Source: Methyloversatilis universalis EHg5 (GTDB lineage: Bacteria > Pseudomonadota > Gammaproteobacteria > Burkholderiales > Rhodocyclaceae). Taken from it: a stretch of 64,000 nt of DNA. Each line of letters opens with the position of its first letter. Positions within the stretch are counted from its first letter, which is position 1. The notes under the pieces were generated by a model that was not told the DNA's origin, searched no databases, and saw nothing but the letters and a program-made list of their open reading frames with translations. Where the stretch lies: positions 2,277,129 through 2,341,128 of the forward strand of contig NZ_KB900539.1 in the NCBI RefSeq assembly GCF_000378945.1, written 5' to 3'. Both the position numbers and the translations under genes were made by a program. Shown here piece by piece: positions 21,101 to 26,557 of this stretch.

Positions 21101-22234
21101 GTTGGCGCTGAGCAGGATGTTGGCCGGGTCGATCAGCACATGGCCGGCAGCACCGCCGCCACGTCCGTCGGCGTAGAACTGGCCGCCGGCCAGTTCCACC
21201 GTGTCCTTCGCCGAAAACTCGATGAAGCCGCCGTCACCGCTGCGACCGGCGCTGGCGTCCATCACCGCACCGCTGCGGATGACCGCGTTGCGCTGGGCCA
21301 GCGCGTCGATGCGGCCGCCGGACGAGGCCTCGCCGTCACCGGACGCGGTCACCAGCGCATTCACGTCGGCGACCAGATCACGACCGGCGCGCAGCCTGAT
21401 GTCGCCGCCATCCACACCGGCCGCGCCGCGCGCATCCAGCGTGCCGGCGATCTCGATGTCTTCGTCAGCGGATATGTATATGCGACCGGCGCGCTCGACC
21501 ACCCGGGTGCCATTGGCCAGCCCCTGGGCATTGACCACGTCGGTGAAGTCCGGCGCCCGGCCCTCGAAGCGGGCGCCAGTCAGGATGGCGCCGCGCACGC
21601 TGACCGTGCCGGCCGCCAGTTCAACGCCGTCGATCGCATTCACCCGGCCATCGATGCGGATGGCGGCCGACGACAGCGGTGCCGTGCCGTTCAGCAGTTC
21701 GCCCAGTGCGCCGGCATCAACCACGCCCGGCGCGCTGAAGAAGCGGTCGACAAAGCCCCGGGTGGGCGTGCTGATCGACAGTGCGCCCACATTGACCACG
21801 CCGCTGGCGCCGACCACGAAACCGTTCGGGTTGGCGAAATAGACATTGCCGCCGATGCGGCCGTCGCGGATCGCGTTCAGCGTGCCGTCGATGTCGGTGC
21901 GGCTGTCACGGACGATGTTGACCAGATTCAGCGCGCCGGTCGGCACGTGCAGATTGGCGGTCTGGCCGGCATTGACGCTGAAGTTTCGGAAGGAGTTGAA
22001 GCCGGTGTTGCCCGACACCGTACCGGTCCGGATATCGGTGACCGATCCGGCGGTGGTGACCGTGGTCGCGGTACGGCCATCGGCCTGTATCGCCTGCGAC
22101 CAGGCCGAGGGCGACATCAGCAGCGGCAGCCCGGCCAGGCCGGCGGCCAGGCAGCGTGGCGCGCGCAGCGCTTCGGTCAGTCGATGCAAGCGGTGACGAT
22201 GGAGCGAGGCGGGGCGCGGGCGACGGGGCTTCAT
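6098..22234 (-). CDS. Giant LktA-family filamentous adhesin (TpsA exoprotein, FHA-like)
   Basis: A single uninterrupted frame of 5378 residues, a quarter of the window. The ATG at 22234 gives an Arg/His-rich extended signal peptide (residues 1 to about 47, cleavage near SAWSQA); an in-frame extension to 22354 has no ribosome site and destroys the signal. Residues ~48-330 are the TPS/haemagglutination domain, with the NPNG motif in YFANPNGFVVGASG and an IDGTLNAIRDG element. From about 600 to 3200 there are many imperfect units of roughly 60-75 residues with 'AV(T/S)VN.I...T.A.I..S.V', 'T(V/L)(T/S)A.D.S.I..LAG' character, as in LktA-type leukotoxin/filamentous adhesins, predicting a very long right-handed beta-helix. 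Later parts resemble FHA repeats. Only two cysteine pairs occur in the mature chain (near 1615-1628 and 4222-4230). The tail is charged (DDESEEEAEARRRAEEENVQ). Likely role: cell-surface adhesion or biofilm fibre. Confidence 0.95.
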   Translation of the reverse strand: MKPRRPRPASLHRHRLHRLTEALRAPRCLAAGLAGLPLLMSPSAWSQAIQADGRTATTVTTAGSVTDIRTGTVSGNTGFNSFRNFSVNAGQTANLHVPTGALNLVNIVRDSRTDIDGTLNAIRDGRIGGNVYFANPNGFVVGASGVVNVGALSISTPTRGFVDRFFSAPGVVDAGALGELLNGTAPLSSAAIRIDGRVNAIDGVELAAGTVSVRGAILTGARFEGRAPDFTDVVNAQGLANGTRVVERAGRIYISADEDIEIAGTLDARGAAGVDGGDIRLRAGRDLVADVNALVTASGDGEASSGGRIDALAQRNAVIRSGAVMDASAGRSGDGGFIEFSAKDTVELAGGQFYADGRGGGAAGHVLIDPANILLSANLVRGAGGYGTLPDGASAAGANLELLATNSITVNDNIVVSSRLVASDHVGGQSIGHSGNITFTAPNILLKSGSKVLAHASGNLPNGDPIQGGDITFTTHKASAVSILGYREASASIELDNATVKGRNVTMTASTDVQNRWLFDDASFQQNATNFATEGATGLLGLGASLLGINIVHSQAVGTATITLKSGSLVEATQDVTLKADNLTSAGAAPDTGISGPGTLVNTPLGLGALYARNSADAKVEVKSGATVRASNLTVRANNDATLEASIEAADPGEDASSQMSFAIGLTFADVKSKATVEAGATLQVSGDVTVAATNRNAFTNSVTASLGNSGKAAAAIAVSELSSSATAALNANVSDATSVKVIAVNDNTTNATTAEAKVGTTLNQAILEAAKEKAKPLTDTSGFIEEKLWEKVLGGAEVDSKATKPQSTALRIGGAIAWVDSDATASASIGPNARVHASDSAVVAARTLGSDIQVMADASAVSQSKQSATGNTARNTFSAGIAIGKFSHDALATIGRGATVTAPRIAVASDVIIPVRETLITGGSFTRWDGLSTVKDWFNDLTGILDVFNGASSAKSTSDNSNNSIAAAGSFSLLQFDHAAKTEVQESAKLNLTGSQTGAWTAQYETVADDTSTSGENEQVLQEWAFSAPADLSARRDVTLLFHGGHFLPGSAGGGSGSKGLGMAYTQEILNGDSLVFVREGAAIQGVTESSSGTTAGQRSYTVTATRATDEIAIAAEGKDLVISLATLAGYGASFGISGSVSIVEVTNRTRALVDDEATLRAGTLSITALDEPVLWSIAGGFNKGESAGVGVGIAYNGVSGTTEALVGDNDSVALDDGGSRSSQVALTNAVIQAGDVTVEARASGRMEAIAVTGAVATSDSSSSSGGFFGSIKNKYDEVQGKLARIVDLKPTSASSQGNTSSQGSQSKPSFGLAGAGSAAVNDVTLVTRAKLAGVKVEQGDGSPAQLTVRGVSDLDIVTASGAAAFTRANNPSQNKSAAVTGSVSVNLIDNTVEGLIDNAELVDTGDVTVQALAGGEQLSIAIGVAINASSQSQQNSVSATGSLSLSIIDNTVRAALNSTDLTGATGSGRDLDVTAYNRMFIGTGGGTLAIGGKTGAGGAVTYSDVANIVTAEIASGSAVSGVDTVKVRGFNATEIGAGAAHGQASASNNANAVGGAVVITEIENDTTARISGLSSVTATTSVDVLAQDRGAEAGLEDIIEPGTRRENTAKGLDYCGRSGAGATPTGNCITSVAGVLQVNIGSNSNSVGGSFNWSSIDNDLTAKVEDSKVDVTSSTGRLNVKAESDVLITSIAVGVGVSSKVSGVGSVAVNFIDNDLVAGISAPQQNGAFDDVKASAVTVQASDRSRIDTLAGGFAASMNSVAIGASVTYAEIFNTVQAQIDRAHVDAAATLNLTASSDARIRSLAVAGGLALGGSPAVSASIAVNFIGNTTEATVDDALIEDSATGAANGNAVTISAADRSTLQSLAGAVAIGIGQNAVGAAFGYNKIGNHTLSSVENSTVRSADTLTLTATEASTIETLALAAGGAQTVALSGSVTVNHIGKYAGDSNSGGEGGNVTTAEIVGSTLENTGNDSVISLTAADTSTIKSLAGAAAFSGNTAVGGAVGDNWVRNTAKARVHDSDITGASSLTLGGSNSSLIQSGSVAGAGAATGAFAGSASSNRTDNRTVAEITDSDIGGGTAAVTVNATDTARIDALAGAVGISGSAGVGAALAVNKIANSTHATVSGLKNSGFDVSNLVLSADSLAAIRTLAVGVGGGVDVGVGGSVAINLINSDTRAVIEGGADIEARDNVAVLAESDDKITLMAGAVGIGISAAGVGAAVTVNEIGGATEAAIRDSAVAARAQQGNGVSVNTGEIAGVNLKASVDKMNAGGGGYSSSDPFTAPDLTANRAKENVRGIAVNAMSTHQTTTGVANVAGGTFAGVAATVSVNIIGGDTSATVSNAVLNGGDNSAASSAQAVRIKAADHAYGNTFIGSIAVGAAGVGASADINVFQRNTTASVSGSATEIDAKGGATVKARSTQGVTSIVVGASGGVVGVVGSGSVAKFVSRTEATSDDAVWRVGALDVSASHDSKFFVAGGALALGGVAGAGTFAVGLDTSQTEAHIDGGSVDADGAVNVTAANTAEMRTWAVGGAGGGTAGVAGAVAVGMMDSSTNAYVKGARVGSSGDRSGSLTVRATDSVVTESLAGVAAVGGIAGAGAGASITKIDNTTSATIEDSNVYVTGAVTVDADASRTLNNTAAAAAGGGTVGIGGAVAVTLVGGSLGSDAAGEVNKDGSGTLSKTDSFSNGNALRTGSSSGNVSTSGNFSDSDISRVNASGKVATSSRINGGPTGSTTAGIRDTDGVADTISAGGNVKVSARERDAIDVLAGGLAIGGVAGVGASVSVLDVSHRVDADVSGLTTVSSSGAVEITASTGNLIDGRDAARAKSYQAAGGLVGLGAAVATAGLDNRVSATVGRGVTLNATSTGGAITVSASDSSSVSSHAEGYAVGAVAAGIVVSTATKTGQVTADIADLDARLNAVTSMNWGSGAFTLQATRSGGVDAFARAGAGGVLAGAGSGAIASDTGTVRARVGEDTRLIGGGAAAVNASASPRVNAKAEGFGGSIIAYAGVSVAEATSTSTVDAAVHGQRVEASGLTVSASQYLAPGQVTAHSDAQASGGGLLLGVTATESTAVSTSTVRSAIASGTELDVGGTTKVAAVNDTRQRAEVSGVVLGFLAAGSNDADANSTSTTQASVANGVTGSAGSRLEVFATGSADNLSDAESGSGGILAGAGATADTRTIATTAATLGGGNASGALDADAIQVKAEHRAQWNGAVDTVQAALAGASGATSSNVVVSNVDAQIAASAKLSTRDLDVLAKNVSYKPLLAGNVFNAYAGTGGLISGAAAGSYSLITNNTRAGIGAGAEVNVTGDIDNPGRTRVVAVNQLDLYDRTKLDTGGAIAIAQAESSIIANNLAEVTLGEDAQLDSVGDVHFGSRTDADLQTSANARTYGLAGAAMGTSTTVLNYSNRTVIGARADIRADGEINLQAGRDADGVSNDINARARTDLYNKTLAPIIESQLKADAAVGAINYVEVATDAKVRAVENVNLGGIRGNNIADGQGVGKDLWREAAAAVASFFSNLVGQGDVSLDLHGGTSTVTGSAGVRVNGLVDAGIQNKQRLVINYTGANPNNIYDERNISIGEKTEGVRYTISSEDRVANLFNEIARLTTLRGQYAGDAASEAAYDNEINRVTQQLLDDGLATLETVTNAQGVRVSQLVPLNAAPVKYINVQNVLARGGDINVTGDYLVGGSAATLKARKDTEIYIDNNSPFYLRTAKLTIADTGGKLTMNGATIGGSSSGAINSAINARNSNAGGGSAAFGTVQTAASGPTPVIEVRNDYNPPADPRATVSFAAPDIQMTGNVTNVTGTVKVSNAKGSIIVQGLGNQAAPTIIANSLDIAAGKNFVQSYVNGFFNVGGAAIAKDQFGNFGGAWGSVAAESERLAELVPVTTSSYERSVNTEHLAAGPGVIAGNNVFISARYLNINGTVQAGIADWSLTLGSNLDSTIRGFAADYAAKVAAGRKPASALYTLTETDNRAGKIASSYNAETGLIELDGVKVQGGYMQLFGEVISTGGGNLKVVDGYGRVNVTNNTAYGLQINGIDTGNNIEGKIRITDTAYRYNATTGTIVSNHQAAGFNSMRPVTTEITRNGNNILFEQKVVGSNGREVTIGSRSGGSGRATTYATLPGQRYVFTTGDTFEKIDVYQAYQDSAIGFIPSGSGSYDYGPFTSVRQGDPLLSGEYVDQAGQTNRYEFDLTRYSTSSPTRASRKTWSECIASSPGVCWERRYWVEDTWVQGKKDFNVHSLKADYAINVNFLGWDANSADAGVNVTSKAGITLVGGISNLDQITTLTSQQGSINAGSDFGVVSGKTLRFSAETGIGGANAPVLVSLQDGGSVRAITTGGDVALKTLAGDLVIDSVSTGAGKVSLDAERSVLQAASTQGSAVISGDSISLQARTGNIGSAAVPLNLQTDAVDGGVLNAEASGDIAIRHTGSGEVRIQRVASSGGDVTLFAGGTLIDANANETRDTRAESELLSLWDSLNLIDDGSTTRGAGLSRADTLAAYKAQQERDYSTYWLMRNSGNIQGGRYVATAGERQALPQSVSVASYEAQRTAEFQRLQGRFGNTTFDPNYSYQLSTTETANLSIGYDWTAKQLTTALPSSVLFKSTSDTETRIEEANISGRHIRIDTAGGLGKLSGSVEIPADATTLTPTQRLALAAAEPDDISFDAVRNMIVVLQRDDIDIVGTAGQAAQSVQINAGTHAYLGSEQDINIDRVGAGQAIRIKGGGGIYEYALRDTSRAAISGDSLILEASTGSVGRDGRPLTVDIANALTVRSGNGIWLNGMAGSHNATGGLNLQEVFARGDITLDSDGSIADVRGGSRLVALQSQNGAVNLTADGDIGADGSPLRLSAAGVVSADAGGDVHLGAAATVPAPGLRTDLHIGHIDAGGDVSVAAEHGNLTVDGAIRSSGTLALKADGTLSQAAADFTAPGDITVEAGRYIMADGALLRSDSGTIAIDARGDVVVGRIEATQNATANALRITTTGRILDGGDIGSYDLVAATPGAGVTLDAAGGVGNATWNNGSPRAVPDALETDIAKIDAISTAGGVHLDERDGIEVGRIEVQQDAWLRAGGDIERGTVRAERGNIDLLSAGKVTVVDATAVAGSTTVLAEGDILMDAVTAGNGVTLESAQGSVSVSRITGDILSLSAKNDLNLGTLSVGRSLFFNSEAVTARIVHTRNDAPLAMRAVGRQGAPARWVDLTIDSPVGVRFDRFNVLDAEVTMENGYLRIDQGRVENRANFYNPVTHVYMDNTSTVVLPADVQLHHPDRTFANMLLDQWKLVTDPFVVMRDPLHEVVMNTVLDYSGREQSRELIVTRVNTPDKQSAAGQVPQIAAISINVPVDIPAVNSGDDESEEEAEARRRAEEENVQ

Positions 22235-22279
22235 GGTGTGTTCCCTGGGCATCGGGACGCATGGCGCGTCCTTCGATTT

Positions 22280-22296
22280 GTAAGAATTTGTCTTAC
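22280..22296. promoter_or_regulatory. Palindrome GTAAGA-N5-TCTTAC upstream of the adhesin
   Basis: A perfect 6-bp inverted repeat with five-base spacer lies 46-62 bp upstream of the adhesin start, in a short AT-rich island of otherwise very GC-rich DNA. It overlaps the downstream edge of the candidate -10 box, a classic operator position. It may bind the neighbouring LuxR-type response regulator, but that is only inference from proximity. Confidence 0.4.
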
Positions 22297-22323
22297 AGTA
22301 ATCTAGGTGTATTTCCTGAACAA
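22295..22323 (-). promoter_or_regulatory. Candidate sigma-70 promoter of the adhesin-transporter operon
   Basis: On the minus strand a TTGTTC -35-like box (22318-22323) is separated by 17 bp from a TACTGT -10-like box (22295-22300). Matches are partial, but spacing is ideal, the local AT content is exceptional for the window, and the adhesin ATG lies about 60 bp further on. The remaining ~200 bp up to the regulator stop show nothing I can identify. Confidence 0.35.
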
Positions 22324-22534
22324 GAACAGCATCCGCTGCAACCGATGCGGTCATCGCTCACGGGCAGGCGCAGGACGGGGTCGGGGCGGTCCGCCCCGGG
22401 GCGGGACGAGCGCAGTGCCGGCGCATGCCATGAATCGTGACATTGGAGCGCGCGCGCCGGCGGCGCGTAAATACGCAGATGCGCGTAGAAAGGCGTCCAG
22501 GTGGCCGTCTATCAACCGGACGATGCGGCGTGCA

Positions 22535-23167
22535 TCACGCTTCGGGCAGCCGGTGCCTGACCGACCAGGCCACCAGTTCGGCCGCGTTGCGCAGACCGAG
22601 CTTGCGGGCGATGTTTTCGCGGTGCTTGCGCACCGTATGCTCGGAAATGCCCAGTTCGACGCCGATCTGCTTGCTCGACAGGCCGCGCCCGACCCGTGCC
22701 GCGATATCGCTTTCGCGCGCGGTCAGTTCCTCTTCTTCAGGCGCTTCGCGCGGGCCGAACAGCGTCGCCAGTTCCGGGCTCACGTGGTAGCCGCCCGCCC
22801 CCACCCGCCGGATCGCCTGCACCAGCGCATCGGCGTCGTCATTCTTCAGCAGATAGCCGTGGGCGCCGAGGCCCAGCGCGGCGTGGAAGGAGGCCGCGTC
22901 CTGCCGTGCAGTCACCACCAGCACCCGGGTAGGCAGCCGTTCTGCGGCGATCAGCTGCATCACCCGCAGCCCGTCCAGACCGGGCAGGCCAAGGTCGAGC
23001 AGCAGCAGGTCGGGCGACAGCGTGCGCACCAGTTCAAGCGCCTGTCCGCCGTCGCCACAGTCGGCCAGCCAGCGCAGATCGCTTTCTGTGGACAGCATCA
23101 GCCGCAGCCCCTGGCGCACCAGTGCGTGGTCTTCGGCGACGACGATGCTAATCTCGGCGGCATTCAT
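22535..23167 (-). CDS. LuxR/NarL-family response regulator
   Basis: A 210-residue two-component regulator. The receiver domain (about 5-120) has the acidic pair E12-D13, phosphoacceptor D58 in LLLLDLGLPG and K108 in GYLLK. The C-terminal LuxR helix-turn-helix (about 145-205) reads LTARESDIAARVGRGLSSKQ followed by ISEHTVRKHRENIARKLG. The ATG at 23167 is chosen because it begins directly with the receiver; upstream extensions run into the divergent kinase gene. Its start codon overlaps that of the kinase on the other strand. It lies 300 bp upstream of the giant adhesin in the same orientation, so adhesin control is a reasonable guess. Confidence 0.9.
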   Translation of the reverse strand: MNAAEISIVVAEDHALVRQGLRLMLSTESDLRWLADCGDGGQALELVRTLSPDLLLLDLGLPGLDGLRVMQLIAAERLPTRVLVVTARQDAASFHAALGLGAHGYLLKNDDADALVQAIRRVGAGGYHVSPELATLFGPREAPEEEELTARESDIAARVGRGLSSKQIGVELGISEHTVRKHRENIARKLGLRNAAELVAWSVRHRLPEA

Positions 23168-24539
23168 GAGGCCGGAAATTAACATTCCCGCAAGCACCGC
23201 CCCGCTCGACTGCGACACGGCTGCGTTCGACGCGGTGCGGCGCGATCTGCTCGGCGTGCTGTTCGGACACACGCCCACCATCGTGGCCGGCAATCTCGCG
23301 GTGTCGCTGACCGCGGTCGTGGTGCTGCTGGGCAGCCACGCGCCGGCGCCGGTCGGCCTGTGGATGCTTGCGGTCTGGCTGCTGATCGGCCTGCGCTACG
23401 CGCTGGTTCGCCACATGCGTCCCCGGCTGGCCACGCTGGACCGCGCGGGACTGGACCGGATCGAACGGATCTACACACTGGTCGCGGGGCTCACCGGCCT
23501 GGCCTGGGGCCTGCTGCCCTGGATGGTGTATCGCGGTGTCGATCCTTTCGTCGATTTCTTCAGCGTGGCCATCCTGGCCGGCATGGCCGGCGGTGCGGTC
23601 ACCGCCACCACCGCCCTGCCCGGCGCGCTGCGGCTCTACCTGATCGGCACCCTGCTGCCCTTCGTGATCAAGGCGGCGCTGATGGGCGGGCTGGTGAATC
23701 TGGCCGGCGGCCTCACGCTGTTCTTCTACCTACTGGTGCTGCTGTCCTTCGGTCGCAGTGCGTACGCCACCATGCGCGACGCGCTGCTGCTCACCCGCCA
23801 GAACGCGCGGCTCGCCGAAGACCTGCGGCAGGAGCGCGACGCGGTGCAGACCGCAATGCGTGCCAAGAACCTGTTCCTGGCTGGCGTCACCCACGACCTC
23901 AGGCAGCCGGTGCATGCCATCGGCCTGCATGTGCGCTACCTGCGTGCGATCGCAGGCGGGGCAGCGACACCGGCGGCCACCGCCGAAGTGTGTGATGGCA
24001 TCGATTCGGCGGTGCGCACGATGAGCCGGCAGCTGTCGCGGCTGATCGAACTGTCGCGACTGGAAGCCGGCGAGGCGCGGGTGCTCAGGCGGGCGCTGCC
24101 GCTGGCCGAACTGTGGGCGGCCTGTGCCGCGCAGTTCGCGCCGCAGGCTGCGGATCAGGGTCTGGTACTGCGCTTCCGCCCGACTGCCGCGGTGGTCGAC
24201 AGCGACGCCATGATGCTGCAGTCCATGCTGGACAATCTGGTGTCGAACGCGGTGCGCTACACCCGGCAAGGAACCGTGCTGGTGGCCGCCCGCCCGCGCG
24301 GCGGCCATATCGATATCGAGGTGAGGGACAGCGGACCGGGCATTGCGGCCGAACACCTGCCGCTCATTTTCCTGCCCTTCCGCCGCTTCGACGACCGCAG
24401 CCGCCCGGCCGATCAGGGCCAGGGCCTGGGTCTGGCGCTGGCCCGCAAGCAGGCCGACCTGCTGGGCCACACGCTGACCGTGCGCTCCCGCCCCGGGCGC
24501 GGCAGCGTATTCACGCTGCGGGTGCCGCGGGCCGGCTGA
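23166..24539 (+). CDS. Membrane sensor histidine kinase
   Basis: A 457-residue kinase and the obvious partner of the divergent response regulator. The N-terminal 195 residues contain about five to six hydrophobic segments (near 38-56, 63-80, 102-120, 131-150, 157-178, 180-198) with no large periplasmic loop, so the signal is probably sensed in or near the membrane. A short helical linker leads to the phospho-acceptor box with H243 in VTHDLRQPVHAIG, then the N box LDNLVSNAVRYT (355-366), G1 DSGPGI (388-393) and G2 GQGLGLALA. No receiver domain is attached. The ATG at 23166 overlaps the regulator start by two bases; no strong ribosome site is seen, so a start slightly downstream is possible. 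Confidence 0.9.
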   Translation: MRPEINIPASTAPLDCDTAAFDAVRRDLLGVLFGHTPTIVAGNLAVSLTAVVVLLGSHAPAPVGLWMLAVWLLIGLRYALVRHMRPRLATLDRAGLDRIERIYTLVAGLTGLAWGLLPWMVYRGVDPFVDFFSVAILAGMAGGAVTATTALPGALRLYLIGTLLPFVIKAALMGGLVNLAGGLTLFFYLLVLLSFGRSAYATMRDALLLTRQNARLAEDLRQERDAVQTAMRAKNLFLAGVTHDLRQPVHAIGLHVRYLRAIAGGAATPAATAEVCDGIDSAVRTMSRQLSRLIELSRLEAGEARVLRRALPLAELWAACAAQFAPQAADQGLVLRFRPTAAVVDSDAMMLQSMLDNLVSNAVRYTRQGTVLVAARPRGGHIDIEVRDSGPGIAAEHLPLIFLPFRRFDDRSRPADQGQGLGLALARKQADLLGHTLTVRSRPGRGSVFTLRVPRAG

Positions 24540-24549
24540 TGCAGCCGCG

Positions 24550-25293
24550 TCAGCGGTGCAGCCAGCGCGCGTGGGCGCTGCGCGCGAGGTGATCCAGCGC
24601 ATAGCCCAGCGCCCCGACCAGCAGGATGGCGGCCATCAGTTCCGAATAGGCCAGCCGGTCGCGGGTATCCAGAATGAAATAGCCCAGCCCGGCCGATACG
24701 CCCAGCATTTCCGCCGGCACCAGCACGATCCAGATGATGCCGATGGCCAGCCGCACGCCGGTCAGGATGTGTTCGGTAATGCCCGGCAGCACTACACGCA
24801 GCACGGTTTCGCGGCGCGTGGCCGACAGGCTGCGCGCCAGCAGCAGCCAGTTCGGGTCCAGCTGCGCCACACCGGATGCGGTGTTCAGCAGGATGGGCCA
24901 CACCGCGGCGAAGGCGAGCAGGAAATACACCGGCGCATCGCCCACGCCCAGCACCATGACTGCCAGCGGCATCCAGGACAGCGGCGACACCATGCGCAGG
25001 AACTGGAACAGCGGCGTCGTGCCCTGGGCGAAGCGCTTCGACAGCCCGGTCAGCACGCCCAGCGGCACGCCGATGGCGATCGCCAGCGCCAGCCCGACCA
25101 GCACCCGTTTGAGGCTCAACCAGACATGCGGCCACAGATCGCCGCCGCCGACCAGCTGCCACAGCGCATCCGCCGATGGCAGCGGCGCGAAATCGGCGGC
25201 CACCGGCATGCGCTGGGTCAGCCAGGCGGCACCGGCCGCCCACAGCAGCAGCGCGGCCGCCAGCCCGACCAAGGGAAGGATGAGGCGCAGCAT
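24550..25293 (-). CDS. ABC transporter permease, sulfonate/nitrate/taurine type (SsuC/TauC family)
   Basis: A 247-residue inner-membrane permease with about six transmembrane helices. The conserved cytoplasmic EAA loop region lies around LARSLSATRRETVLRVVLPG, followed by the IILVPAEM-like segment typical of the SsuC/TauC/NrtB group. The ATG begins two bases after the binding-protein stop. It is the last gene of a five-gene leftward unit (AhpD-like, flavoprotein, ATPase, binding protein, permease). Substrate is inferred to be an organosulfur compound because of the family and of the flavoprotein upstream. Confidence 0.88.
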   Translation of the reverse strand: MLRLILPLVGLAAALLLWAAGAAWLTQRMPVAADFAPLPSADALWQLVGGGDLWPHVWLSLKRVLVGLALAIAIGVPLGVLTGLSKRFAQGTTPLFQFLRMVSPLSWMPLAVMVLGVGDAPVYFLLAFAAVWPILLNTASGVAQLDPNWLLLARSLSATRRETVLRVVLPGITEHILTGVRLAIGIIWIVLVPAEMLGVSAGLGYFILDTRDRLAYSELMAAILLVGALGYALDHLARSAHARWLHR

Positions 25294-25295
25294 AT

Positions 25296-26528
25296 TTACA
25301 CCCGCACGATTTCCTTGCGCCGCAGATCGGCCGGCAGGTCAAACACCTTGGGTCCGCCGACCAGATCGATGGCCTTGCGCACGAAGCGGTCATCCACCAG
25401 ATCGGCCGCAACGAACTTCGGGTCCAGCGCATCGAGGAATTTCGTATCGCCCTCGACCTTGGTCTGCTTCACCGCGCGCACCAGTTCTTCGGTGTAGGAC
25501 GGGAAGGGATAGGGCTGGAAGTCGATGCGTCGCTGATACCAGCCCTTGTTCTTCACCACGCCGGACGCCTCGTAGCTCGCATAGTCGGTGGCCGCCAGCA
25601 CCTTGGACAGCACCGGCAGCGCGTGCGGCGTGTACTTGCCCTCGCCGGTCGCCGACAGCAGCTTGGCGGTATCGAGCTGGTTGCTGCGGGTCCACAGCTG
25701 GGCGCGCACGATGGCGTTGGTCACGCGCTGCGCCCACTCCGGCCGCTCGCTGGTGTCGCGTTCGGACAGGAAGGTGACGCAGCAGGCGTGGTTCTGCCAC
25801 ACGTCGCCGGAAAAGCGCAGCACCTTGCCCACGCCCTTGGTTTCGGCCAGCGCGTTGAACGGGTCGGCCACGATGTAGCCGGCGATGGACTTGCCGGCCA
25901 GCGCCGACACCATTTCCGCCGGCGGCAGCACGATGAGGTTCACCTCGTTCGCGGCCAGCGCGCTGTCCTTCGCCCGGGTCACCGCGGTCAGGCCGTTGGC
26001 GCGCAGCACCTGCTGCAGCAGGATGTTGTGGATCGAGTACCAGAACGGCACCGCCACCGTGCGGCCGCCCAGATCGGCAAACGACGTGACCGCCGGATCC
26101 ACCGTCAGCGCGGAGCCGTTCACATGGTTCCAGGCGACGATCTTGGCCGGGAACTTCGAGCCGTAGCGCACCCACAGCGCCGCCGGCGTCAGCAGGTGAA
26201 TCACATTCACCTGACCGGCGACGAAGGCCTCGACGATCTGCGCCCAGCTGCGGAACAGCCGCGGCGCTTCGGTCTTCAGGCCTTCCGCCTCGAACAGCTT
26301 TCTCGCGTGGGCCACCAGCAGCGGCGTCGCGTCGGTGATCGGCAGATAGCCGATCTTCACCGGCTGGTCGTCGCCCCTGAAGGCCTGGGCACGTGCGTCG
26401 CCGGCACGCAGCAGCGGCGCGGCCACGCCAGCCAGGGTCAGTGCGCCCAGCTTCAGCATGTCGCGACGCGTGAGCCCGCAGCCGCAGTCCGACGAGGCGC
26501 AGATGTGCAGCTTTCCATCCTTGTTCAT
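25296..26528 (-). CDS. ABC transporter substrate-binding protein, sulfonate/nitrate type, Tat-exported
   Basis: A 410-residue periplasmic binding protein of the SsuA/NrtA/TauA superfamily. The ATG at 26528 is chosen for its GAGAGGA ribosome site; the frame upstream is meaningless. The N-terminus has a twin-arginine motif TRRDMLKLG at R21-R22 followed by a hydrophobic stretch and ARAQA cleavage site. Unusually, a cysteine-rich stretch (C10, C15, C17) precedes the Tat motif. The mature part has the expected 'VKIGYLPITDATPLLVA', 'DLGGRTVAVPFWYS' and 'GYIVADPFNA' segments. It lies between the ATPase and permease genes and supplies ligand specificity; the exact ligand is unknown. Confidence 0.88.
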   Translation of the reverse strand: MNKDGKLHICASSDCGCGLTRRDMLKLGALTLAGVAAPLLRAGDARAQAFRGDDQPVKIGYLPITDATPLLVAHARKLFEAEGLKTEAPRLFRSWAQIVEAFVAGQVNVIHLLTPAALWVRYGSKFPAKIVAWNHVNGSALTVDPAVTSFADLGGRTVAVPFWYSIHNILLQQVLRANGLTAVTRAKDSALAANEVNLIVLPPAEMVSALAGKSIAGYIVADPFNALAETKGVGKVLRFSGDVWQNHACCVTFLSERDTSERPEWAQRVTNAIVRAQLWTRSNQLDTAKLLSATGEGKYTPHALPVLSKVLAATDYASYEASGVVKNKGWYQRRIDFQPYPFPSYTEELVRAVKQTKVEGDTKFLDALDPKFVAADLVDDRFVRKAIDLVGGPKVFDLPADLRRKEIVRV

Positions 26529-26557
26529 GTCTTGTCCTCTCTGTAATGGTGGTCGTG

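Noticed and set aside
22235..22354. Extension of the adhesin start to the ATG at 22354
   Set aside because: It would bury the signal peptide behind 40 residues, crosses the AT-rich promoter island, and has no ribosome site.
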